A stretch of 64,000 nucleotides of DNA from Candidatus Rhodobacter oscarellae (GCF_001078595.1 NZ_LFTY01000001.1:239830-303829); one strand, 5' to 3'; shown: positions 27,217 through 36,267, numbered from the stretch's first letter. The notes: generated by a model not told the origin, from the sequence alone. Numbers and translations: made by a program.

Positions 27217-27230
27217 TTGATCTGGATCAA
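27217..27230. promoter_or_regulatory. Perfect FNR box between fnrL and hemN
   Basis: TTGAT-CTGG-ATCAA sits in the 53-bp gap between the divergent fnrL and hemN genes. Its edge is 6 bp from the fnrL ATG, where bound protein would block that gene's translation-initiation region or promoter. Its centre is 41.5 bp from the A of the hemN ATG, the class II activation distance to a start site exactly at that codon. Confidence 0.92.
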
Positions 27231-27264
27231 CGAGGCTTGATGGAACGTCAAGTAAGTCGGCTGC

Positions 27265-28620
27265 ATGGAGAAGATAAGTACCCTGCGCCATTATGGACTA
27301 TTTGACGCGAAAGTCCCGCGTTATACGAGCTATCCGCCCGCAAACCGCTTCCAGCAGGATGTTGGCGCGCGCAATCAGCAGGACTGGCTGGCCAGTGTCC
27401 CGCCTGGCGAACCGGTGTCGGTCTATGTCCATATCCCATTCTGCAGGCGGCTGTGCTGGTTCTGTGCCTGCCGGACGCAGGGCACCAAGACCCTGGCGCC
27501 GGTCGAAGGCTATGTGGCTGATCTGATAGCGGAAATTCAGGCTGTCGCCGCGCTCTTGCCCAAGGGCGTGCCGATGGCGCGGCTGCATCTGGGGGGCGGG
27601 ACGCCGACGCTGCTAACGCAGGCTTTGATGGAGCAGCTGCTAGAGGCGCTCTTTGACGCTTTTGAGCGGACCGAAGATTTCGAGTTCTCGGTCGAGATTG
27701 ACCCAACAGAGGCCGCCCCGGACCTGCTGGAGGCTCTGGCCCGATGGGGGATGCGCCGCGCAAGCATCGGCGTGCAGGACTTCAACCCAACGGTTCAAAA
27801 GGCCATCGGGCGGCCGCAGAGCTTTGAGCAAACACGGTTGGTCGCGGATCTTCTTCGCGCATACGGCGTGGGCAGCCTGAATGTCGATCTGCTCTATGGT
27901 TTGCCGCATCAATCCGAAAGCAGCCTGTTGGAGAGCCTCGACAGGGTGATCAGCCTCGGGCCGGACCGCTTGGCGCTTTATGGCTACGCACATGTTCCGC
28001 ATGTCTCAAAGCGGCAGGTGATGATCCCCATGGATGACTTGCCGGATGCCGAGACCCGTTTTCAGATGTCCGAGCGCGCGCGCGAACGCCTGCTGAGCCT
28101 TGGGTTCTGCGCGCTGGGCATTGATCACTTCGCCCGGCCAGAGGACAGCCTGGCCAAGGCGGCGGGTGCCGGGCATATGCGGCGGAATTTTCAGGGATAT
28201 ACCGATGATCCCTGCGAGACGCTGCTGGGTTTCGGCGCCTCTGCGATCTCGAAGTTTCGCCAGGGATATTCGCAGAATGCGGTCTCAACCGCGGCGTATC
28301 GGCAACGCGTCCAAACCAGTGGCCGCGCGGGGCATAAGGGATACCAGATGACACCAGGCGACCGGGCGACCGCCGCGCTGATCGAAGCCCTCATGTGCGA
28401 GGGCCGGGTGAATGTGTCAAAGGCGACGGCTCAAACTCCGAGCCTCGCGGCGGATGCGAGGGGTCTGACGCGGAACCTGCTGAGTAAATTCCCCGACATA
28501 TTGGCGGGGACAGAGGAAGAGATCGTCCTGCGCCAAGAATTCGGAGCCGCGGCGAGGTTGATCGCCGCAGATCTCGACGCATCGCTTATGGAACACAACA
28601 TCCATAGCAAAGCGATCTAG
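27265..28620 (+). CDS. hemN: Oxygen-independent coproporphyrinogen III oxidase HemN
   Basis: The 451-residue protein is a radical-SAM enzyme. The cluster motif is Cys60-x3-Cys64-x2-Cys67 in HIPFCRRLCWFCACR, with the extra Cys69 typical of true HemN. The SAM-binding LHLGGGTPTLL follows, and the C-terminal HemN domain contains GIDHFARPEDSLAKAAGAG. It decarboxylates coproporphyrinogen III without oxygen for heme synthesis at low O2. A perfect FNR box lies upstream. No Shine-Dalgarno is evident before the ATG, which may be leaderless. Confidence 0.94.
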   Translation: MEKISTLRHYGLFDAKVPRYTSYPPANRFQQDVGARNQQDWLASVPPGEPVSVYVHIPFCRRLCWFCACRTQGTKTLAPVEGYVADLIAEIQAVAALLPKGVPMARLHLGGGTPTLLTQALMEQLLEALFDAFERTEDFEFSVEIDPTEAAPDLLEALARWGMRRASIGVQDFNPTVQKAIGRPQSFEQTRLVADLLRAYGVGSLNVDLLYGLPHQSESSLLESLDRVISLGPDRLALYGYAHVPHVSKRQVMIPMDDLPDAETRFQMSERARERLLSLGFCALGIDHFARPEDSLAKAAGAGHMRRNFQGYTDDPCETLLGFGASAISKFRQGYSQNAVSTAAYRQRVQTSGRAGHKGYQMTPGDRATAALIEALMCEGRVNVSKATAQTPSLAADARGLTRNLLSKFPDILAGTEEEIVLRQEFGAAARLIAADLDASLMEHNIHSKAI

Positions 28621-29270
28621 GTGTGAACTCTCGGTAGGGTGTTCAGCCAGTTCGGAGTTGGGCTGCAATTGCCAAGCTCCAGCCGAGGCCCCCGAAGGAT
28701 GACAACCAGCATCACAATGCGCGCACGACCATCCGCAGTCGAGAGCTGATCATTGCGCGGCGACTGGGCGGGGGGTTAAGAGGGTCTTACCCATCCGCGC
28801 GGGGGATTTTGCCCCAAGGCACGCGACTCATAGGTTAACGCCTTATTTTGCTGGAAAATCGCCGGTCGGCAAAGCGTCGGCAAAACGTCGGCCTTGCGTA
28901 TGGCACCTCGTATGGCACCTGGTGGGGTTAACACACCGCGCGGTGGCTTGGCGTAATGGCTGCGAGGCGCAGCAAACGGCCAGCGCGCGTCCGTGAGATC
29001 ACCCCGGACAAGACAGTCGCTCCCGCCACAGCAAGCGCTGAATGTGCGCCCCACCACAGCGTAAGAAGCCTGTCTTTCGATCTGGAGCCGGACTTTGAGG
29101 GCCGTCATGCCGCTGAAGTATCGGCCAACGCGCAGCCATGAAATTTATCTTACCCTTGTCATTTGCGCTTTGCGGTCTGGCCGGGGGATAGTTGGCCATG
29201 GGGCGTCGCGCCGGGACAGGTGCTGAGGATTGCCGAGCGGATCGGCATCTGAACGAAGACGGCGCGCGAC
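28621..29270. other. Non-coding, decayed stretch with one 98-nt repeat
   Basis: No convincing gene lies between hemN and the truncated permease. The reading frames here lack codon bias and recognisable domains. The stretch contains the repeat copy at 28835-28932. The remainder looks like sequence left by deletions at the edge of the mosaic region. Confidence 0.6.
28835..28932 (-). repeat. 98-nt dispersed repeat, copy A
   Basis: On the minus strand this matches 50739-50836 over 98 nt without gaps. The central 41 nt are identical and both edges read GTTAA. It contains an internal direct repeat GCCATAC (twice, 12 nt apart) and a repeated TTTGCCGAC. Neither copy lies inside a recognisable gene. 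Confidence 0.85.
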
Positions 29271-29951
29271 TTATACAGTGGTGGGGCCCAAGAGCGGCCA
29301 GGTCACCAAGCGGAACCGGTCCCAGCCGCTGGTGGCGCCGTCCATCTCGGCGGCGTCGTGGAGCGCGCGCGGGATCGAGGTCAGTCCCGCCAGATACAGC
29401 ACCATATTGAAGCCGAACCCCTGCCATACCCCTATGAAGCTGACCGTCCAGATCGCATAGTCCCGGTCGTTCAGCCAAAGCGGGAAGGTGCGCGCGCAGC
29501 CCTCGGCGTACCAAGACCAGCGCTCTAGGACGGTGCCGCATCCACGCTCCAGCGTGGAGTTGATGATCCCAATGGTCGGGTGAAACGCGAATTCCCAAAC
29601 GATGGCCATCGCGATCAGCGCGGCCATCACTGGCAGGAAGTAGATCGTCTTGTAGAGGTCCCCGATGCGCCCCAGCGAATTGATAAGCAGGGCCGCGCCC
29701 AACCCCAGCCCCACCGTCAGCGGCACCACCACGAACACATAGCGGAAGGTCGCAACAAACATCTTCTCGTAGGTCGAGCGGGTGAAGATCTTTTCGTAGT
29801 TCTCAAGACCGACGAACTCCGCGCCGGCATTGCCCAGCGAGTAGTCGGTCAGGCTTAGCCCGACCGCGATGAGGATCGGAATCAACAGGATCACAAACAT
29901 CAACGCCAGTGCGGGCCCGATGAACCAAAGATGCGCGTAGCTCCGCGGCAT
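29271..29951 (-). pseudogene. Truncated sugar-type ABC transporter permease
   Basis: The N-terminal 226 residues look intact: a first helix (HLWFIGPALALMFVILLIPILIAVGLSL), further helices, and the EAA-type loop LTSIPRALHDAAEMDGATSGWDRFRLVTWPLLGPTTV. The protein then stops at TAA. UgpA/MalF-like permeases continue for another 60-70 residues after this loop, so the last one or two membrane helices are lost. Its ATG is at 29951, the A of which is shared with the stop of the upstream ATPase gene. The family imports sugars or glycerol-3-phosphate. The complex is surely dead, because its ATPase gene is also cut. Confidence 0.8.
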
Positions 29952-30636
29952 CAGGCGATCTCGCGCGTGACAATGGGCGCGTAGAGCCGCCTGCCATGGG
30001 GGCCGAAGAGCAGCGCGGCATCAGGGTCTATAGAGAACCTTGCCTGGTCTCCGATTCTGGCCGATGCGCCGGGCGACGTGCGCAGAACCAAAACCCGCTC
30101 CAGCCCCTCCAGATCCAGATGCAGATACAAGTCGGAGCCCAGATTCTCGCGGTGCCGCACGGTGCCGACAAAGCCGCCGGAGGCGCCCAGGCTCAGATGC
30201 TCTGGCCTTACCCCAACCGTCACCGGGCCAGGCGCGGCGCGGAAGGTCCCGAGCCGTCGCCCCAAGACGGTCAGTTGGCCCTCTGCGTCGATCTCTGCTG
30301 GCAACGTGTTGATCGCAGGCGACCCGATGAACTGCGCCACCTCCAGACAGTTTGGGTCCGCATAGATCGCATATGGCGGACCGACCTGCAGGATGCGCCC
30401 ATCCATCATCACCGCCATGCGGTCTGACATGGTCAGGGCCTCGGCCTGGTCGTGGGTGACATAGACGAAGGTGGCGCTTAGGCGCCGGTGCAGCTCTGAT
30501 AGCTCGGCGCGCATATGCACACGCAGGGCCGCATCTAGGTTGGACAGAGGCTCGTCCATCAGGAAGGCCACGGGCGCACGCACCATGGCGCGACCCAGCG
30601 CCACGCGCTGGCGCTGCCCACCGGACAGCTGCCCCG
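29951..30636 (-). pseudogene. 5'-truncated sugar-type ABC transporter ATPase (UgpC/MalK-like)
   Basis: The frame begins in the middle of the family at PGQLSGGQRQRVALGRAMVR (signature motif). It continues with Walker B (AFLMDEPLSNLDAALR), the H-loop THDQAEA, and the regulatory C-terminal domain (FIGSPAINTLPAEI, then VTVGVRPEHLSLG). Walker A and the whole first ~130 residues are absent. At about 30636 the sequence changes to the LysR gene on the other strand. An ATG at 30604 could be used, but the product could not bind ATP properly. Confidence 0.85.
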
Positions 30637-31629
30637 GTTTCCGCCGCCGCGCGTCGGATGGGCGTGTCGCAATCCGCCGTCAGCCAGCACATCGGCAAGC
30701 TTGAGGCCAGGGTCGGCGCGCCGCTCTTGGTGCGCGGGCGCGACGGGGTGGTGCTGACCCCCGTTGGGCAAGAGATCTTTGAGCTGGCCGACGATTTCGC
30801 GGCGCTGGACCAACGCATCGAGGAGCGACTGCGAGGCCATACGGATGTCGAACGCGGGCAGCTCACCATCATCGCCAATGCGCCGCAGCCGGCCCTAAGC
30901 CTGATCGCGCGCTACACCGGGACCTACCCGTTGGTATCCGTCGATTTCCGGCTGCTGGATTGGGCGGCGGCCATGGAGATGGTCACCTCCAAGCAGGCCG
31001 ACATCGCCATCATAACCGATCCGTCCGATCAAAGGGACCTTTTTGTGCGCCCCATCACGCGCACGCGATATGTGTGCTATATGCGGCAAGATCACTGCCT
31101 CGCGCACCGCGCCGAGATCTCTCTGAACCAGATCGCGTCGCATACGCTGCTCTTACCCGAGCGTGGATCGCTGACGCGGCGCGTGGTGACAAAGGCGCTG
31201 GCTAAGGCGCGCTTGACGCCGCGCCGCATTGTGACCATGACCACCTTTCCGGTTATGAAGGAAGCCATCCTGCAAGGCATCGGGCTTGGGATCTTCCTGG
31301 AGGCCAGCTCCGTCGCGGACAGCCAGCTGAGCGAGCTGCCAATCACGGAGATGCAGCAAACTCTTACCACTTCCGTTGTGATCCCCAAGCACAAGGTCGG
31401 ATTGCGCATTACTCAGAGCTTCTTGGGGGTGGTCGAAGGAACGATCAACGCATGGCGAGTGCATGAATCGAGTGTCACTTGCGTCGCGCCCCAAAGCCGT
31501 ACCTTAACTTTAGCTGAACTATCCGGTTCTCCCAGTAGGAACTGGCCGCATGAATTCTGCGGTTGGACCCCATTAAAGATTGGGGGGTTACCCTGCCGTC
31601 ATCGCATTGAAACGCGCGCAACACTCTAA
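30637..31629 (+). pseudogene. 5'-truncated LysR-family regulator
   Basis: Homology starts at VSAAARRMGVSQSAVSQHIGKLEARVG, inside the winged HTH, so about 25 N-terminal residues are missing. The HTH's first helix is cut away by the junction at about 30636 with the ATPase gene. The effector domain looks complete (LTIIANAPQPALSLIARY, then ATPase-unrelated binding lobes), and an ATG is present at 30658. The C-terminal ~25 codons are not native: they run through a 56-bp IS end. An intact regulator would need the lost first helix, so function is doubtful. Confidence 0.75.
31537..31592 (+). mobile_element. IS3-family end remnant, inverted relative to the copy at 35.2 kb
   Basis: The 56 bp include the last transposase codons (GCC GCA TGA), GAATTCTG, TTGGACCCCATTAAA and the terminal repeat TGGGGGGTTACC. 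The 3' end of the IS at 35176-36266 reads the same on its own strand (GCCGCGTGAATTCTA, then TGGACCCCATTAAAAATGGGGGGATTACC). The remnant is plus-oriented and that copy is minus-oriented, so the two 3' ends face each other across 31593-35175. Confidence 0.85.
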
Positions 31630-31636
31630 ATTTCTC

Positions 31637-31679
31637 TTGACAGTGTGGTTAAATCGGCCATCGTGTTGTCACGGTGACA
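31637..31679 (+). promoter_or_regulatory. Possible promoter and operator before the hydroxylase cassette
   Basis: TTGACA at 31637-31642 matches a sigma-70 -35 element. The -10 region about 17 bp on is weak. TGTCAC-G-GTGACA at 31667-31679 is a perfect 6-1-6 palindrome, placed where a repressor could block the promoter. The start codon of the large subunit is 165 bp further on. No regulator gene for it is inside the cassette. Confidence 0.4.
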
Positions 31680-31844
31680 GCTTTCGGAAAGTTGTAAACC
31701 TCGGCCCTTACGACGACAAAAACGTCCGCACTTTTCAAGACAGAGCTATGGCGCCACGTCTTGCCATGGCCCGAACAGCCCCAGAGCGAACGCGCAAATG
31801 CAGCCGAATCTTTGTCAGAACCTTGCATTGAGGAGTACCCATCG

Positions 31845-34022
31845 ATGAACACGTCAACGTCCCGACGAAATTTCCTGAAAGGCGCCGCGGCGACGGGCGC
31901 TGTTTTGATGGTGGGGGTGACGCCCAAAGGTGTGCTTGCCGCCGGACATGCGGGATTGGCTTCGCTGACGCCCTTCGTGAAGATCGACGAGGCGGGCACT
32001 GTAACGGCCGTGTTGAAACATTTCGACATGGGTCAGGGCGCGTCCACCGGTTTGGCCACGCTGATAGCCGAGGAACTGGGCATCTCGCTGGACGAGATCG
32101 AGATCGAGTTCGCGCCGCATAATCCTCAGGTTTACAACAACCTGTTCTTTGGTCCTGTACAGGGCACCGGCGGGTCGACAGCGATTGCCAATTCGTTCAT
32201 GCAATACCGTCAAGCAGGGGCCGCCGCGCGCGAGATGATAAAGGCCGCTGCTGCAAATGCTTGGGGCGTTGCCGCCTCGGAGCTTGCGATTGTAGACGGG
32301 GTCGTGACAGGCGCCGGTCAATCGGCCCCGATGGCCGAGTTTGTGGCCGCTGCCGCCGATCTGGCCGTGCCAGAGGACCCATCCCTGACCGATCCCAAGG
32401 ACTTTCGGCTGATCGGGAACCCGACAACACATCGCAAAGACAACGCGCCAAAGATCACCGGCCAGGCGCAATATGCCATGGACGTGCATCTAGACGGACA
32501 GGTCGTTGCCGTGATCAAGCGGCCTCCGAAGTTTGGGGCCACGGTCGTTTCGTTCGACGCGTCGGCTGCCGAGGGGATGCCCGGCTATAAAGGCGCGGCG
32601 GCCCTGCCCACCGGGGGCGGCGTCGTGGTTTATGCGGACACCACGTGGCAGGCGTTTCAGGCCCGCGAAGAACTTACCGTGGAATGGGATTTCACCAACG
32701 CCGAGACCCGCAGCTCTGATCAGATCCGCGATGATATGCTGGCGATGGTCAATTCCGAGCCCGAATTCGTGGCCCGCGCTGATGAAGGCACCGACGCGGC
32801 CATGGCCGGGGCGGCTCAGGTCATCGAGAAAGAGTTCTACTTCCCCTATCTGGCCCATGCCTCGATGGAGGTGCTGAACTGTACCATTCGCCCGGATGAG
32901 GACGGTGGTGTCACGCTCTTTGACGGCTGCCAGGTGCCGACCCTCTCTGCCGGAGCGTTGGCGCAGGTGCTTCAGATGCCGATGGAGAAGGTCCGGGTTG
33001 AAACCCTCTGGGCGGGTGGCTCCTTTGGGCGCCGCGCCACATCCGAGGTCGATTACAATGTCGAGGCCGGGTTGGCGTTTTTGCTGGATGGCGGCCAGCG
33101 CCCGGTCAAGCTGATGTGGTCGCGTGAGGATGACACAACGGGTGGGTATTACCGCCCTGCCGCGGCTCACAAGGTGCGGGTCGGCCTGGACGCGAACGGG
33201 CGCATCGTCGCCTGGCAGCATCAGCTTGCGACGCCGTCGATCTTCAAGGGCACCTTCTTTGCGGCCACCCAGGTTGTGGACGGGGTAGATCGTTCGTCGG
33301 TCGAGGGCGTGCCGGACACGCTTTACGATATCCCGAAGATGACCATGGGGGTCAGCGATTTCCAGTCGCCGATCACCGTGGCGTGGCTGCGATCTGTCGG
33401 CCACAACCACACTGGCTATGTCATGGAAACGATGATGGACCTGGCCGCAGAGGCCGCGGGGGTCGATCCGTTGGAGTATCGCCTGTCCTATCTGTCGGGC
33501 GAAGGCGAAGAGCGCGCGCGGATGCGCGAGGCGTTCCAACTGGCCGCCGACACCGCCGGTTGGGGCACGCCGCTGCCCGACGGCCACGCGCGCGGCATCG
33601 CGGGTATGTTCTGTTTCAACACCGCGGTGGCGCAGGTGGCCGAGGTCAGCAAGGATGAGGACGGCTATGTCCAGATCGAGAAGTTCTCGGCCGGGGTCGA
33701 TGTTGGCCTCGCGGTGAACCCCGATGTGGTCGAGGCGCAGGTGCAGGGCGGCATCGGCTTTGCCCTTGGGTTCATCATGCGCGACGGGATCGGCTTTGAC
33801 GAAGGCGAAGTGATCCAAAGCAATTTCCACGACTACGAGCCGCTGCGCGTCTGGGACATCAAGGATATCGAGGTCGCGATTGTGCCCTCCGCCGCGCCGC
33901 CCTCTGGCATCGCCGAACCGCCAGTGCCGCCCGCTGGCCCCGCCCTTGCCAATGCCATCGCGGCACTTGGCACCCGTGTGACGATGCTGCCCATGGCAGA
34001 GAATGGTGTTGATTTCGTCTGA
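31845..34022 (+). CDS. Molybdenum hydroxylase large subunit, isoquinoline 1-oxidoreductase beta type
   Basis: The protein has 725 residues from ATG 31845, chosen for AGGAG at 31831-31835. A Tat signal with Arg7-Arg8 (SRRNFLKGAA) exports it folded. The molybdopterin-binding domains include HFDMGQGASTGLATLIAEEL and GPVQGTGGSTAIANSF. Later come LWAGGSFGRRA and the C-terminal GIAEPPVPPAGPALANAIA with the presumed catalytic Glu. This is the IorB type of the xanthine oxidase family, which hydroxylates N-heterocycles or oxidises aldehydes with electrons leaving via 2Fe-2S and cytochrome c. The small subunit and cytochrome follow directly. The substrate is not determinable. The order large-then-small is the reverse of the common IorA-IorB order. 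Confidence 0.88.
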   Translation: MNTSTSRRNFLKGAAATGAVLMVGVTPKGVLAAGHAGLASLTPFVKIDEAGTVTAVLKHFDMGQGASTGLATLIAEELGISLDEIEIEFAPHNPQVYNNLFFGPVQGTGGSTAIANSFMQYRQAGAAAREMIKAAAANAWGVAASELAIVDGVVTGAGQSAPMAEFVAAAADLAVPEDPSLTDPKDFRLIGNPTTHRKDNAPKITGQAQYAMDVHLDGQVVAVIKRPPKFGATVVSFDASAAEGMPGYKGAAALPTGGGVVVYADTTWQAFQAREELTVEWDFTNAETRSSDQIRDDMLAMVNSEPEFVARADEGTDAAMAGAAQVIEKEFYFPYLAHASMEVLNCTIRPDEDGGVTLFDGCQVPTLSAGALAQVLQMPMEKVRVETLWAGGSFGRRATSEVDYNVEAGLAFLLDGGQRPVKLMWSREDDTTGGYYRPAAAHKVRVGLDANGRIVAWQHQLATPSIFKGTFFAATQVVDGVDRSSVEGVPDTLYDIPKMTMGVSDFQSPITVAWLRSVGHNHTGYVMETMMDLAAEAAGVDPLEYRLSYLSGEGEERARMREAFQLAADTAGWGTPLPDGHARGIAGMFCFNTAVAQVAEVSKDEDGYVQIEKFSAGVDVGLAVNPDVVEAQVQGGIGFALGFIMRDGIGFDEGEVIQSNFHDYEPLRVWDIKDIEVAIVPSAAPPSGIAEPPVPPAGPALANAIAALGTRVTMLPMAENGVDFV

Positions 34023-34061
34023 GGTGAGACGCCCGGACACAAATGACGACGGAGAAAAAAG

Positions 34062-34523
34062 ATGGCCACGACAATTACGGTGAATCAAACCGAGCGCAGC
34101 TTAATCTCTTCCGAGGAAACCCCGCTGCTCTGGGTGTTGCGTGACGAGTTGAAGTTGACTGGTACGAAATACGGCTGCGGCGTTGCCCAATGCGGGGCCT
34201 GCACGGTGATGCTGGACGGGCAACCGGTGCGCTCTTGCCAGGTGGCGATTGGGGATATCGCCGGGTCGGATGTGACGACGATCGAAGCGGTCTCTGGGGT
34301 CGAAGCGGACGCCGTGCGGCAAGCCTGGGTCGAGATGGATGTGGTGCAGTGCGGCTTCTGCCAGTCCGGCCAGGTGGTTCAAGCCATTGGCCTTCTTGAG
34401 CTCAATCCAGAGCCGACAGATGGGGACATAGATACCTATATGGGCGGCAATGTATGCCGCTGCGCAACCTATGTTCGGGTCCGCAAGGCGATCCACCGCG
34501 CCGCCGAGATACTGGCCGCATAG
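34062..34523 (+). CDS. Molybdenum hydroxylase 2Fe-2S subunit, IorA type
   Basis: The 153-residue protein carries two 2Fe-2S clusters. The plant-type one uses Cys39, Cys44, Cys47 and Cys59 (YGCGVAQCGACTV). The second sits in a four-helix domain (VVQCGFCQSG and NVCRCATYVRV). It takes electrons from the molybdenum site of the preceding subunit. It lacks its own signal peptide and would be exported bound to the Tat-bearing large subunit. It is separated from it by 39 bp, and GGAG stands before the ATG. Confidence 0.92.
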   Translation: MATTITVNQTERSLISSEETPLLWVLRDELKLTGTKYGCGVAQCGACTVMLDGQPVRSCQVAIGDIAGSDVTTIEAVSGVEADAVRQAWVEMDVVQCGFCQSGQVVQAIGLLELNPEPTDGDIDTYMGGNVCRCATYVRVRKAIHRAAEILAA

Positions 34524-34544
34524 CGCAAAAGAGGGACGGGTATC

Positions 34545-35168
34545 ATGCAGAATACAAGGGCTCTCATGGCCTGCGCCTTGGTCGCGGGCCTGCTTCTTGC
34601 ACCGGCGTTTGCCGCGGACGACGAAACGGTTGCGTATCCCGCAGCTGGCACCGTGGATGGGGCAACGGGGCTAGAGGCATGGTCGCGGATCTACGAGGTC
34701 GCCTCGCACCCGCGCTGCGCCAATTGCCACACGGGCGAGTCCGACGTGCCAATGTGGTCGGGCCCCAGCTATGGGGATGAACCACGCCAGCACGGCATGC
34801 GAATCCGCGCGGGCGAAAGCCGGATCGGGGCCGAGCATCTGACCTGCTCGACCTGCCACAGTTATTCCGAGATCCCGCAGACCGTACCCCATGCCGCGCC
34901 ACGCGTCGGCGCAAGCTGGCAATTGGCCCCGGCCGAGGCGCATTGGTTTGGGAAATCCTCTGAGTTCATCTGTGCCCAGCTGCGCGATCTGGAACGCAAT
35001 GACGGGCGCGATTACCTGGCCTTGGCAGACCACATTGGCCACGATGTGATCCTGCATTGGGCCTGGAGCCCCGGAGTGGGACGCGAACCAGCCCCCTACA
35101 GCCTTGCGGAGCACATCATGGACATACATCTCTGGGGCGCCGCCGGCCAACCCTGCCCGCAGGACTAA
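34545..35168 (+). CDS. Two-heme cytochrome c, electron acceptor of the hydroxylase
   Basis: The 207-residue protein has a signal peptide (ALMACALVAGLLLAPAFA, cleaved near residue 23). Two CxxCH motifs are present, Cys58-x2-Cys61-His62 (CANCH) and Cys101-x2-Cys104-His105 (CSTCH). The later part is Trp- and His-rich (HDVILHWAWSPG). This build is seen in cytochrome subunits beside IorAB-type hydroxylases and Isc-like export pairs. It should pass electrons from the 2Fe-2S subunit to the respiratory chain in the periplasm. It is 21 bp behind the small subunit gene and ends 7 bp before an IS end. Confidence 0.85.
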   Translation: MQNTRALMACALVAGLLLAPAFAADDETVAYPAAGTVDGATGLEAWSRIYEVASHPRCANCHTGESDVPMWSGPSYGDEPRQHGMRIRAGESRIGAEHLTCSTCHSYSEIPQTVPHAAPRVGASWQLAPAEAHWFGKSSEFICAQLRDLERNDGRDYLALADHIGHDVILHWAWSPGVGREPAPYSLAEHIMDIHLWGAAGQPCPQD

Positions 35169-35214
35169 GCGGCGCGGTAATCCCCCCATTTTTAATGGGG
35201 TCCAGCAGTAGAAT

Positions 35215-36112
35215 TCACGCGGCTGTTTTCGGTTTCATTGCGGGTGTCACGCCGCCTATGCCCATGTTGGGTCGCTCGTTGTTGTAGGTCCAGAGCCATG
35301 CGGTTGCCTGATCTTGTGCCTCCTCGATGGTTTCGAAGATGTATTGCCCCAGCCATTCGCCACGAACGGTGCGATTGTAGCGCGCGATGTAAGCGTTCTG
35401 CTGGGGCTTTCCCGGCTGGATGTATTCCAATCGAATATTGCGTTTCTCGGCCCATTCCATCAGCATTCCGCTGACATATTCGGGGCCGTTGTCGACACGA
35501 ATTGTCTGCGGCTGACCACGCCATTCGATGATCTGGTTCAAGCTACGCCGCGAGACCTTGTCCGCCATTGGTCCGAGGACAATGGTCGAGCGCGCTCAGC
35601 GGGCAGAGAGAAGTCGACCTCGATGGCCAAGCCCTCGCGATTAAAGTCATCCAAGACGTCCAGCGTCCTGACGACCGACCATCTGCTAACTGATCGGCCA
35701 TAAAATCCATCGACCAAGTCTCATTGGGTCTTTCAGGCACCTTCAGTGGTTCAGGTTTGTCCCGCTTGAGCTGTTTCTTAGGCTTGATCCGTGGGTTCAG
35801 CTCCAGTTCACAGTAGATCCGGTAGACGCGTTTGTGGTTCCAGCCACAGCCCTGCACATTGCGCAGATAGAAAAAGCACAACCCCAAACCCCAGTTGCGC
35901 TTGTTCGCCGTCAGACGTTCCAGCCAGTCCGCGATCTCTTCGTTCTCGTCGCTCAAAACAGGGCTGTATCTGTAGCAAGTCTCGCTGATCTCAAACGCAC
36001 GGCACGCCAATGCGATGCTTACGCCGTGCCGTTCGACCGCATTCATGGCCATCTCTCGTCGTAGAGACGGCCTTAACGCGCGCCATTGTCGCTCGTACCA
36101 ATGGCGCAACAA
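35215..36112 (-). pseudogene. IS3-family transposase orfB, broken
   Basis: The DDE transposase reads well at both ends. The upstream half (LRHWYERQWRALRPSLRREMAMNAVERHG, then NRNWGLGLCFFYLRNVQGCGWNHKRVYRIY, first Asp in [11 protein letters not shown]) is in one frame. The last half (IIEWRGQPQTIRVDNGPEYVSGMLMEWAEKRN, then NRTVRGEWL, then MGIGGVTPAM) is in another. A missing T near 35670 shifts the frame at DGRS. About 38 extra nt between 35545 and 35598 follow the PAER codons. No full protein can be made. Confidence 0.88.
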
Positions 36113-36213
36113 GTGGCGCCTCCAAGGGCTTCCCTCCGCAGATCGTTCTGCATGCTCATCTCAGCGTACATGCGCTTCAGGCGTCGGTTCTTCATCGTAA
36201 ATCTCCTCAGATA
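36113..36213 (-). pseudogene. IS3-family orfA, C-terminal remnant
   Basis: An ATG at 36213 with GGAG upstream opens MKNRRLKRMYAEMSMQNDLRREALGG, which is only the end of a normal orfA. The first ~55 residues with the HTH are gone, and the start codon seems joined in frame to the tail by an internal deletion. The terminal repeat is still just 50 bp upstream. Confidence 0.7.
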
Positions 36214-36267
36214 TCTTGCCGAGAAAATTCTAATTTTGAACACCACTAATTTTAGGGGGGATTACCC

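Larger units (their letters stand above)
35176..36266 (-). mobile_element. IS3-family element, degraded
   Basis: The ends read GGTAATCCCCCC on both sides (35176 inward, and the complement ending at 36266). The interior carries transposase orfB and only the last part of orfA on the minus strand. No direct repeat flanks it: the left flank ends CGC and the right flank starts CAA. It interrupts a serine-recombinase gene on its right. Its transposase has three lesions: a lost orfA N-terminus, a 1-nt deletion and a ~38-nt insertion. Confidence 0.85.
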
